Shown here: piece by piece, positions 34,131-42,320 of the stretch
How the letters are laid out: every line of letters starts with the position of its first letter
How positions within the stretch are numbered: position 1 is the first letter of the stretch
DNA from: Actinoalloteichus fjordicus
GTDB taxonomy: Bacteria; Actinomycetota; Actinomycetes; Mycobacteriales; Pseudonocardiaceae
Direction of reading: 5' to 3'
DNA: 64,000 nt
Assembly: GCF_001941625.1 (NCBI RefSeq)
Contig: NZ_CP016076.1
Span: forward strand, 4,146,249-4,210,248
Made by a program: the position numbers and the translations under genes
Notes under the pieces: model-generated
Databases searched by the model: none
Seen by the model: only the letters and a program-made list of their open reading frames with translations
What the model was told of the DNA's origin: nothing

Positions 34131-35294
34131 TCAGGCCGAGCCGCGCACCACCAGGCGCGGCGGCACCCGGAGCAGGCCGCCGGCGATCGGCTCGTCACCG
34201 CCGATGATGAGGCGTTCGGCGGCGAGGCGGCCGAGCAGGCCCAGGTTCATGTCGATGGTGGTCAGGCCGGGTCTGGTCTCCTCGGCGAACAGCTCCCAGT
34301 TCTCGTAGCCGACCACCGCGACCTCGGCCGGCACCGATCGGCCTCGCTCCCGGAGCCCGTCCAGCACGCCCGCCGCGATCTGGTCGCTGGCGCAGAACAC
34401 GCCGTCGAGATCGGGATGCCGGTCGAGCAGCAGGCCCGCCGCGCGGCGCCCCCAGCTCTGGCTCCACCGGCCCTGTCGGCCTGCCGGTGCCAGGGGTGCC
34501 AGCCCCGAGCGGGCCAGCTCGGCGACGAAGCCTGCGGAGCGTTCGGCGGCGGACGCCTCGGCGGGCGGGCCGGGCACGTGGGCGATCCGACGACAGCCGC
34601 GCTGGAGAAGATGTCGGGCCGCCAGTGCACCGCCCGCCCGATCGTCGGTGATCAGCGACAGATCCTGCACACCCGTCGAGGGTGCGACGGCGTAGACGAC
34701 CGGGACGGACCCCACGCCGTGCAGCGGGATCGGGAACCGTGCCTCCCGGCGCGGGCCGAGGATCAGCAGGCCGTCCACCCCGCGTCGCACCAGGGTCTCG
34801 GCGTGGTGACGCTCGCGAACCCGGTCGCTCGGCGCCCAGCACAGCATCGCGACGACGTGGGTGCCGCCGAAGGCCGCCTCCGCGCCGCGCAGGACGGGGA
34901 GACTGAACCGGCCTGCGGTGCCGACGTCGCAGCCCGTCGTCGCACCGCCGGTCGCACCGTCGCCGCCCCGGCCTGCCACGGCGGCGCCGTTCCGGCCTGC
35001 CGTGACGGCCCGGTCCCTGCCGTCTGACAGATCGGGAGCGCGCGCCGTCCTCGGGTCGCGGCCTGCGACGGAGTCCCCGGTGAGGAGCCCGATCACGCGC
35101 TCCCCGACCCGCTCCCGCCGGCGACCGCTGCCCTTGGGCCGCCGGTAGCCGAGGCTCTCCGCCGCGCGGAGCACCCGACGTCGGGTCTCCTCGTGCACGT
35201 CCGCCCGGCCGTTGAGCGCCCGCGACACCGTGGCCGCCGACACGCCTGCCCGCACCGCCACCGAATGCACGGTGGCCTGCCCAGTCCTGTCCAT
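34131..35294 (-). CDS. LacI-family regulator with long linker insertion
   Basis: 387 residues. HTH at about 8-55 (TVHSVAVRAGVSAATVSRALNGRADVHEETRRRVLRAAESLGY); ligand domain from about 130 (FSLPVLRGAEAAFGGTHVVAMLCWA ... GVFCASDQIAAGVLDGLRERG ... VGYENWELF). About 55 Gly/Ala/Arg-rich residues (72-128) separate the hinge from the sugar-binding core, unlike the second LacI at 40964. Lies just downstream of GH127 on the same strand. Confidence 0.88.
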   Translation of the reverse strand: MDRTGQATVHSVAVRAGVSAATVSRALNGRADVHEETRRRVLRAAESLGYRRPKGSGRRRERVGERVIGLLTGDSVAGRDPRTARAPDLSDGRDRAVTAGRNGAAVAGRGGDGATGGATTGCDVGTAGRFSLPVLRGAEAAFGGTHVVAMLCWAPSDRVRERHHAETLVRRGVDGLLILGPRREARFPIPLHGVGSVPVVYAVAPSTGVQDLSLITDDRAGGALAARHLLQRGCRRIAHVPGPPAEASAAERSAGFVAELARSGLAPLAPAGRQGRWSQSWGRRAAGLLLDRHPDLDGVFCASDQIAAGVLDGLRERGRSVPAEVAVVGYENWELFAEETRPGLTTIDMNLGLLGRLAAERLIIGGDEPIAGGLLRVPPRLVVRGSA

Positions 35295-35324
35295 GACCGC
35301 TCCGTCGTCAGTCTCGCCGCCCGG

Positions 35325-37397
35325 CTACCGGGCGGGCAGCCACACGCGCATCGTCGACGGGCCGCGATTGGCCCACTGGTGGTAGGGCCGCAGCAGGACC
35401 TGTTGTGTGCGCTGGCTTGCCGAGGTCGATTCGACAGACGCTTCGGCCGCCTGGTCGCCGCGGTCTTCCCCTGCGGGGGACGTCGTCGAGAACCCTGCCG
35501 ACTTCCCCCCGTCGGCGGGCGCGCGATCGTCTTCGTGGATCGGGTAGCCGTAGGGCCCCCACTGGCCGAGCCAGGCCACGGGCTCCGGTCGTCGCCGCAC
35601 CCGCACCGTCGCGCCCTCGGGGTGGGGATGGGGAGCCACGGAGAGGTCTGCGCGCAGGTCTTCGAGGTCGAGGTCTGCGGGGAGGTCGACGGACTCGGCG
35701 CACAGCACCAGTGGGCCGCGCTCCACCGCGACGCAGCCGCGCACCGCGTCCACCCGGTCGTCGACCCGGGTGAACCTCGGGGTGAGGTCGAGGTCGAGCC
35801 GGAGCGTCTCGCCCTCGGCGAACTCGCGTCGCACGGTGAAGGTCGGCTCGCGCAACTGACGATGCCTACCGCCCTCGGCCAGGACCGCCGTGCCCTGCGC
35901 CCAGTGCGGCACGCGCAGGGTGAGGGCGAAGCGCCCGGCCGTCAGGACTCGGATCGCGATACCGCGATCGCGCGGGTACGACGTGGTGATCTCCAGGGCG
36001 ATCTCGGTGCCGTCGTCGAGCCGCGTGCGGATGTCGCAGGCGGCGTACTGGTGGATCTGCACGCCCTCCGCGTCGCGGGTCGCGACATAGCCCGCCACGG
36101 AGGCGAGGGTGCGGGCCACGTTCGTCGGGCAGCAGGAGACGCCGTACCAGGGCGGCCGCAGGCTCGCGCCCGCCGCCTTGCTGACCTCGTCCTCGGCGGG
36201 CACCGCCCCTGCCGTGCGCTGGTGCAGGGTGTTGGCGTAGAAGAAGGCGCGACCGTCGGCGCGCGGCGAGGCGGCCACCACGTTGAACAGGGTGCGTTCC
36301 ACCAGGTCCGCGTAGCGCGGGTCGCCGGTGGCCAGCAGCAGCCGCCAGGACAGCATCACCGAGGCGATGCCCGCGCAGGTCTCGGAGTAGGCGCGGTCCG
36401 GCGGGAGCACGTAGTCCGCGCCGAAGGACTCGTCCAGGTGGTGCGAGCCCATGCCGCCGGTGAGGTAGGTGCGGCGGGCGATCGTGGTGTCCCACTGGGT
36501 GCCGACGGCGTCGATCAACGACTGATCGCCCGTCTCCACGCCGACGTCGACGGCGCCTGCCGCCAGGTAGAGCGCCCGCACGGCGTGTCCGCGCAGGACG
36601 GTCGCCTCCCGGACGGGCAGGTCGTCCTGGAAGTAGGCGGCGCCGAAGTGGATCGGTGGCAGGGTGCCGGTGCCTCGGCGGTCGATGAACAGCCTGGCGA
36701 GTTCGAGGTGTCGCTCCTCGCCAGTCACCCGGTACAGCTCCACGAGCGCGGTCTCGATCTCGGGATGTCCGCACACCGCCTCGCGTCCGGCGGGCCCGAA
36801 CTCGGTGTAAATGTGGTCGGCGACACGACGCGCGACCGTGACCAGCGGTTCCTCGACGCCCCGGGTCTTGGCGCGCGCCACGGCGGCCTGAATCAGGTGT
36901 CCGGCGCAGTACAGCTCGTGTCCCCAGGCGAGGTCCGAATACCGCGCAGGCCTGCCGGGCCTGCCGTAGCAGGTGTTGAGATAGCCGTCGGGATGCTGGG
37001 CGGCGGCCACCCGCTCGACCAGGGCGGTGAACCGGCCGTCCAGTTCGGCGTCGTCGCTGCGGTGCGCCTCCCAGGCCAGTGCCTCCAGCAGCTTGTAGAC
37101 CTCGGAGTCGGCGAAGTTCGCACCGTGATGCTCGCCGTCGGTGCTCCGGGCGAGGGCGTCGGCGGTGGCGTCGAAGTTGTCGATCCAGCCGAGGCGCTCC
37201 ATCCACTGTTGACAGTGGCCGAGGGTGTTCTCCCGATTGATCCGTTGCCGATCGGCCCAGAAGCCGCTCGTGAGCCGCACCTCGTCGAGCCGTAGCGGGG
37301 TCAGTGCGCCGTGGCGGGGCGCGACAGGCGGTCCGAGGTCCATGCCGGATCGCGGCGTGGTCTGCTCGGTGGCGGTGGAGGCGGCGGGGGTGTGCAT
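35325..37397 (-). CDS. GH127 beta-L-arabinofuranosidase
   Basis: 690 residues from MHTPAAS (AAGGAG 9 nt upstream). Cysteine glycosidase that cleaves beta-L-arabinofuranosides. The zinc-thiolate site of HypBA1 is visible at nearly the same numbering: Glu about 323 (DESFGADY), Glu 339 and Cys 341 (YSETCAGI), nucleophile pair Cys 422-423 (VSCCPTN). No signal peptide, so it acts on imported sugars. Ends with a short Ser/Gln-rich stretch and HQWANRGPSTMRVWLP. It follows the permeases on the same strand, about 70 nt behind the second one. Confidence 0.92.
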   Translation of the reverse strand: MHTPAASTATEQTTPRSGMDLGPPVAPRHGALTPLRLDEVRLTSGFWADRQRINRENTLGHCQQWMERLGWIDNFDATADALARSTDGEHHGANFADSEVYKLLEALAWEAHRSDDAELDGRFTALVERVAAAQHPDGYLNTCYGRPGRPARYSDLAWGHELYCAGHLIQAAVARAKTRGVEEPLVTVARRVADHIYTEFGPAGREAVCGHPEIETALVELYRVTGEERHLELARLFIDRRGTGTLPPIHFGAAYFQDDLPVREATVLRGHAVRALYLAAGAVDVGVETGDQSLIDAVGTQWDTTIARRTYLTGGMGSHHLDESFGADYVLPPDRAYSETCAGIASVMLSWRLLLATGDPRYADLVERTLFNVVAASPRADGRAFFYANTLHQRTAGAVPAEDEVSKAAGASLRPPWYGVSCCPTNVARTLASVAGYVATRDAEGVQIHQYAACDIRTRLDDGTEIALEITTSYPRDRGIAIRVLTAGRFALTLRVPHWAQGTAVLAEGGRHRQLREPTFTVRREFAEGETLRLDLDLTPRFTRVDDRVDAVRGCVAVERGPLVLCAESVDLPADLDLEDLRADLSVAPHPHPEGATVRVRRRPEPVAWLGQWGPYGYPIHEDDRAPADGGKSAGFSTTSPAGEDRGDQAAEASVESTSASQRTQQVLLRPYHQWANRGPSTMRVWLPAR

Positions 37398-37468
37398 CGA
37401 AGGTGTCTCCTTCACCGTGGTCGACAGGGAACCGAGTTGCAGAACAGGAGGCGGGCGGCGGGGTGGAC

Positions 37469-38311
37469 TCACCCTTTGAGCGCGCCGGAGGCGAACCCTC
37501 GGACGTAGTTCCGTTGCAGGAGGACGAACAGGATCATGCAGGGCACCGCGCTGACCACGACGCCGGATTGGAGGGCGCCGAAGTCGACCGCGCCGAAGTT
37601 CCCGGAGCGCATCGCGGCCAGCGCCACCGGCAGGGTGTAGCGGGAGCCGTCGGTGACCAGCATCAACGGGGCGATGAACTCGTTCCAGGAGTTGAGGAAG
37701 GCGAACAGCGCCACGGTGATCACGCCGGGCGTCACGGCGGGCAGCAGGACCGACCAGAGCGTGCGGGGCACCCCGGCGCCGTCCACGAGGGCGGCCTCGT
37801 CGAACTCCCTCGGCACGGCCTCGAAGGAGTTGCGCATCATGAACAGCGAGAACGGCAGCTGGAACATGATCAGCACGAGAGCCAGCCCGACCAGCGAGTT
37901 CTGTAATCCGGCCCGGCTCAGCAGGACGTAGAGCGGGATGAGGATGGTCGGGTAGGGCACCATCATGATCGCCAGGGTGCCGAGGAAGAGCAGATTGCGG
38001 CCGGGGAAGCGGAAGCGGGCGATCGCGTAGCCCGCGAGCACCGACACCACCACGGTGCCCACCACCGTCATCAGCGAGACGGCCACGCTGTTGGCGACGT
38101 AGACGAACAGGCCTTCCCCGTAGGAGAACAGCCGCTGATAGTTCTCGGTGCCCAGGCCCGCGCCGTCGCCCGTCGCCCTCGGCCCGCTCAGCGAGGAGTA
38201 GCCGGCCCAGAGCAGCGGCAGCAGGAAGAGGATCGCCAGCGCGATGCCGGTGGTGAGCGCGCCCGTGTCGGCGATCACGATGCGAATCCGGGTGCGCCGT
38301 GCGGCCGCCAT
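37469..38311 (-). CDS. Sugar ABC transporter permease (MalG type)
   Basis: 280 residues, six membrane helices, EAA motif EFDEAALVDGAGVPRTLWSVLLPAVTPG. Carbohydrate importer CUT1. ATGA overlap with the preceding permease. No ATPase gene is near; CUT1 systems of actinomycetes usually share MsiK. Confidence 0.92.
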   Translation of the reverse strand: MAAARRTRIRIVIADTGALTTGIALAILFLLPLLWAGYSSLSGPRATGDGAGLGTENYQRLFSYGEGLFVYVANSVAVSLMTVVGTVVVSVLAGYAIARFRFPGRNLLFLGTLAIMMVPYPTILIPLYVLLSRAGLQNSLVGLALVLIMFQLPFSLFMMRNSFEAVPREFDEAALVDGAGVPRTLWSVLLPAVTPGVITVALFAFLNSWNEFIAPLMLVTDGSRYTLPVALAAMRSGNFGAVDFGALQSGVVVSAVPCMILFVLLQRNYVRGFASGALKG

Positions 38312-39231
38312 CAGGAGTCGCCTCCCTTCCTGATCAGGCTCAACTGGACGATGTTGGCCAGCACCAGCGCGATCAGCACGACCACCGACATCGCGGCGGC
38401 TCGGCTGAGGTCGAACAGGGTGAAGGCCTGGCGGAAGATCGTGGCGACGACGGTGACGGTGGAGTTGTCGGGGCCGCCGCCGGTAAGGACGTAGAACTGC
38501 TCGAAGGCCAGCAGTGATCCGGTGACCGACAGGACCAGCACCAGCGCGAGAGTGGGCCGCAGCAGGGGCAGCGTCACCCCGGTGAACGTGCGCCACCAGC
38601 CTGCGCCGTCGATCCGGGCCGCCTCGTAGACCTGGGTCGGGATCGACTGGAGCCCGGTGAGCAGGATGATCATGTAGAAGCCCGCGAACCGCCACAGCAC
38701 CATCAGCACCGTGGACCAGAGGGCGCCGCCGGGGGTGCCGAGCCAGTTCACCGGCTCGTCGACCAGTCCCACCGCCATCAGCAGATCCGACAGCGGGCCG
38801 ACCTCGTCGGAGTACAGGGCGAACCACAGCAGGCTGGCGACCGCCAGGCCCATCGAGGCGGGCAGGAAGAACGCGGTGCGCAGCAGGCCGGTGCCGAGCC
38901 TGGTCTGCTGCACCAGCAGTGCCAGGCCGAGGGCGACGACGGTGAGGATCACCGTGGTGATGACGGTGTAGCGCACGGTGAACCAGACGGCATCCAGGAA
39001 GAGCGGACCGTCGAGGATCGCGCCGTACTGGGCCAGGCCCACGAAGCTCGGCTCGCCCAGCAGCGGCCAGTCCGTCATCGACATCCACACCAGCAGCCCC
39101 AGCGGGACGACGAACAACAGCCCGACGATCAGCGACGCGGGCAGCGACAACACGAGTGCCTGGGCGGGCCGATCGGTGCCTCGGTTGCCACGTCTGCGCC
39201 GGGGCGGGGCGGCGGTGCCGGTGCTTCTCAC
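38311..39231 (-). CDS. Sugar ABC transporter permease (MalF type)
   Basis: 306 residues from GTG at 39231 (AAGGGAG 5 nt upstream). Six helices; EAA motif YEAARIDGAGWWRTFTGVTLPLLRP. The open frame extends upstream to 39381 but through tandem GGCTGGTCGGGC copies (39310-39390) that are not coding-like. Confidence 0.9.
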   Translation of the reverse strand: MRSTGTAAPPRRRRGNRGTDRPAQALVLSLPASLIVGLLFVVPLGLLVWMSMTDWPLLGEPSFVGLAQYGAILDGPLFLDAVWFTVRYTVITTVILTVVALGLALLVQQTRLGTGLLRTAFFLPASMGLAVASLLWFALYSDEVGPLSDLLMAVGLVDEPVNWLGTPGGALWSTVLMVLWRFAGFYMIILLTGLQSIPTQVYEAARIDGAGWWRTFTGVTLPLLRPTLALVLVLSVTGSLLAFEQFYVLTGGGPDNSTVTVVATIFRQAFTLFDLSRAAAMSVVVLIALVLANIVQLSLIRKGGDS

Positions 39232-39399
39232 GGGGGCTCCCTTGATCGGGGCGTCTCGAGCCTCGCCTGCGGTGCCTCGGCGGCGGCCGATCGATCGGTG
39301 CAGGTCCGTCGGCGAGGCGGCGGGCGAACCGGCGGCTGGTCGGGCACGGCGGCTGGTCGGGCGCGTGGGCTGGTCGGGCACGGCGGCGGGACGGCTCGG

Positions 39400-40689
39400 C
39401 TAGCCGGCGACGTCCAATGAGGAGTCGAGCCGAGGACGGAACGAGGCGACGGCCTCCTCCACCGACTCCGGGCCGAAGATCGCCGAACGGGCGAACTGCA
39501 GCCACGGGCCCTGCGGGTCGTTGAAGGTCGCGCCGAAGTTGATCGCGGTGGGCACCCGGCCGACCTCGACGACCTCGTGGAAGGTCCGCAGCCGCTCATC
39601 CGGCAGACCGACGCCGTCGGGACCGGTCGGTTCGAGATCGGTGCGGACGCTGACGTCGCCGCCCGAGGTGAGCACCTCGCGCTGGACGTCCGCCGACAGT
39701 GTCCAGGACAGGAAGTCCCAGGCCGCCGCCGTCTTCGTGGAAGTGGAGGTGATGCCGAGGACGTCGCCGCCGACGAAGGTCGACTCGCCGCCGGCCATGC
39801 CCCGGATCGGGGCGACGCCGATCTCCAGGCCCTCGTGCTCCGGCATCAGCCGCAGCATCGTCGAGCCCAGCGGGGCGACGCCGATCCGCCCTTCGGCGAA
39901 GGGCTGCAACCAGCTGATCCCGTTCTCCTGCGCCGCCGAGGCGGGCGCGAGTCCGTCAGCGAAGGCGTCGCGGTAGGCCTGGAAGACCGGGCCCATGGTC
40001 TGCGAGTCCATGGCGGAGGCGGTGCCGTCGGCGGTGAGGATCTCTCCCCCGTCGGCCCAGACCATCGGCCACAGGGTGAAGAGCAGGCAGCCGGGGCAGT
40101 TGCCGCCGAAGTAGGTGCCCGAGACCTCGCCGCCCAGTGCCGAGATCGCCTCGGCGTGCGCCATCATCTCGGGCAGGCTCGTCGGCGGCTGCTCCGGATC
40201 GAGGCCCGCCTCGCGGTAGAGCACCTTGTTGTAGAAGATCAGCGAGAGGTCGAGGGTGTGCGGCACGGCGTGGTGGGCGCCGTCGGCGGTGCCCGCGTCC
40301 AGGTGGGCCGGGGCCAGGTGCTCGACCAGACCCGTCTCGGCGAGCCGTTCGCTGATGTCGGTGTAGAAGCCGTGTCGGATGAAGTTCCTGGCGTAGACCA
40401 CGTCGGCGCCGAGCAGGTCGGGCAGGCTCCGGCCGCCTGCGGCCGTGGCGACCTGTTGCAGGTAAGTGTCGTTGGGGACCACCGTCAGCTCGACCTGGTT
40501 GCGGCCCAGCTCGTTGTAGGCCTCGACGAAGCCTCGGGTCTGGGCCTCGGTGGCCGCGCGAGTCCAGATCGTGAGGGTCTGGCCCGTCGCGGCGTCGGGG
40601 TCCCCCACCTCGCCCCCGCCGCAGGCCGCCGTCAGCATCGCGGCGACGAGCACCGTGCCGACTCGACGGCGCACTCTTTTCTTCCGCAC
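39400..40689 (-). CDS. Sugar-binding lipoprotein of the ABC importer
   Basis: 429 residues from GTG at 40689 (AAGGAG 8 nt upstream). Lipobox LTAAC about residue 23. CUT1 solute-binding fold: TLTIWTRAATEAQTRGFVEAYNE, DLLGADVVYARNF, GAHHAVPHTLDLSLIFYNKVLYREAGLDP, and conserved Trp/Asp-rich core. First gene of the transporter-GH127 operon; a LacI operator lies about 165 bp before the start, across the divergent regulator promoter. Confidence 0.92.
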   Translation of the reverse strand: MRKKRVRRRVGTVLVAAMLTAACGGGEVGDPDAATGQTLTIWTRAATEAQTRGFVEAYNELGRNQVELTVVPNDTYLQQVATAAGGRSLPDLLGADVVYARNFIRHGFYTDISERLAETGLVEHLAPAHLDAGTADGAHHAVPHTLDLSLIFYNKVLYREAGLDPEQPPTSLPEMMAHAEAISALGGEVSGTYFGGNCPGCLLFTLWPMVWADGGEILTADGTASAMDSQTMGPVFQAYRDAFADGLAPASAAQENGISWLQPFAEGRIGVAPLGSTMLRLMPEHEGLEIGVAPIRGMAGGESTFVGGDVLGITSTSTKTAAAWDFLSWTLSADVQREVLTSGGDVSVRTDLEPTGPDGVGLPDERLRTFHEVVEVGRVPTAINFGATFNDPQGPWLQFARSAIFGPESVEEAVASFRPRLDSSLDVAG

Positions 40690-40854
40690 GTCACGTTCTC
40701 CTTGTGCTCGTCGTTGAGCGAAGTCGAGCGGCATGACGACGACACCGTCGCCCACTGTGGAGAGCGGAAGACGACGCTGACCGAGTCTCCGACCAGTACC
40801 TTTCCCCGGTCGAGATCGATCGACGGCAACGGTCTCCGTGACCGGCGACACAAA

Positions 40855-40870
40855 CCGAAACTACTTTCGG
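40855..40870. promoter_or_regulatory. Perfect LacI-type operator
   Basis: CCGAAACTACTTTCGG, a perfect CCGAAA-N4-TTTCGG palindrome in the divergent gap between the sugar-binding lipoprotein and the second LacI gene. Expected to control both. Confidence 0.75.
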
Positions 40871-40963
40871 TATCGTAGGTTCGGGCTGGTTCCGACGTCA
40901 AGACCGCGACAGCGAGAGAATGCGACGGCACCGCGAACTCGTCAGGCCGAGGAGCATGAGGCG

Positions 40964-41998
40964 ATGGACCGTGTCACCCGGGGCGAGCAGAAGCGCTCGA
41001 TCACCCTCACCGACGTCGCCCGGCTCGCAGGCGTCTCGGTGGCCACCGCGTCGAAGGCCTTGAACGGACGCCGACAGGTGCGCGCCGAGACCCGGCAGCG
41101 CGTCCTGGCGGCGGCCGAATCCCTGTCGTTCACCCCCAATCCCTTCGCCCAGGCGCTGAACATGCCGAGGTCGGGCACCGTCGGCATGCTCACCAGTGAC
41201 CTCGAGGGCCGGTTCGCGCTGCCGATCCTGATGGGCGCCGAGGACGCCTTCGGCTCCGGGGCGACCTCGGTGCTGCTGTGCGACGCGCGCGGCGACGCCG
41301 AGCGCGAGCGCACGCACGTGGCGGCGCTGCTGGCCCGACGGGTCGACGGCCTGATCGTGGTGGGATCGCGCACCGATCCTCGGCCCAGCCTCGGGCAGGA
41401 GCTGCCCGTGCCGGTGGTCTATGCCTACGCCCCGTCCGAGGACGAGGCCGACGTCTCCTTCGTGCCGGACAACGTCCGAGGCGGCGCGCTGGCCGTGGAG
41501 CACCTGGTGGCGGGTGGCCGACGGCGGATCGCGCTGCTGGCGGGCGACGCCGACTATGCCGCCGCCCGCGACCGGGTGGCCGGGGTGACCGAGGCGCTGC
41601 ACGCGGCAGGGCTCGAGTTGGTCGGCGGCACCGAGTCCTACGGGGAGTGGTCCGAGGCCTGGGGCAGGCAGGCCGCCGCCGAGCTGCTGGCGGCGAACCC
41701 GGACGTGGACGCGGTGCTGTGCGGCAACGATCAGGTCGCCAGAGGGGCGCTGGACACCCTGCGGGAGCGGGGGCGCCGGGTGCCCGAGGACGTCTCGGTG
41801 GCGGGCTTCGACAACTGGGAGGTGCTGACCACCAGCTCCCGGCCGCCGCTGACCAGTGTGGACATGAACCTGGAGGAGCTGGGACGCACGGCGGCGCGGC
41901 ATCTCTTCCACGCCATCGACGGCGAACGCCAGGGCGGGATCGTGACGCTGCCGGTTCGGCTGGTGGTCCGGGAGACGACGGTGGAGCCGGGGACGTGA
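40964..41998 (+). CDS. LacI-family regulator of the arabinoside locus
   Basis: 344 residues. HTH about 13-60 (ITLTDVARLAGVSVATASKALNGRRQVRAETRQRVLAAAESL), ligand domain with GTVGMLTSDLEGRFALPILMGAEDAF, AVLCGNDQVARGALDTLRERG, VAGFDNWEVL. GAGG 2-6 nt before the ATG. Divergent from the transporter operon, with the palindrome at 40855 between. Confidence 0.92.
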   Translation: MDRVTRGEQKRSITLTDVARLAGVSVATASKALNGRRQVRAETRQRVLAAAESLSFTPNPFAQALNMPRSGTVGMLTSDLEGRFALPILMGAEDAFGSGATSVLLCDARGDAERERTHVAALLARRVDGLIVVGSRTDPRPSLGQELPVPVVYAYAPSEDEADVSFVPDNVRGGALAVEHLVAGGRRRIALLAGDADYAAARDRVAGVTEALHAAGLELVGGTESYGEWSEAWGRQAAAELLAANPDVDAVLCGNDQVARGALDTLRERGRRVPEDVSVAGFDNWEVLTTSSRPPLTSVDMNLEELGRTAARHLFHAIDGERQGGIVTLPVRLVVRETTVEPGT

Positions 41999-42320
41999 TG
42001 AGTTCCGATGCGGTCTGGGGCGGCTGACCGCAGCGACCGGGTGCGGAGCCTCACCGGGTGATTCGGCCGCGCGGACACCGCGACCGGCTCCGCGCTTGGC
42101 TCCGCGCCCGGCGCCGAGCTGATCGGTGAATCCAATCCGAACGGGCGCAGCGGTGTCGGCAGTCTCGGCCACCGGGCCGCGAAGGGCTCTTCGGGCAGGC
42201 CGTGACGGCGGACGTCGTACTCCGGCGGGCCGCGCCCCTCGGAAGCGGGCCGGGGTTCGTCCCGACGCCCGTGCTCACCGGCCCGCCTCCGCAGGCCATG
42301 ATCCGCGCTGCCCACACCGC
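41999..42320. other. Convergent intergenic region
   Basis: About 320 bp between two convergent genes. No gene or clear hairpin recognised. Confidence 0.45.

Noticed and set aside
39310..39390. Tandem GGCTGGTCGGGC copies as an origin or attachment site
   Set aside because: Short GC-rich slippage repeats between two coupled transporter genes; no integrase or replication gene nearby.
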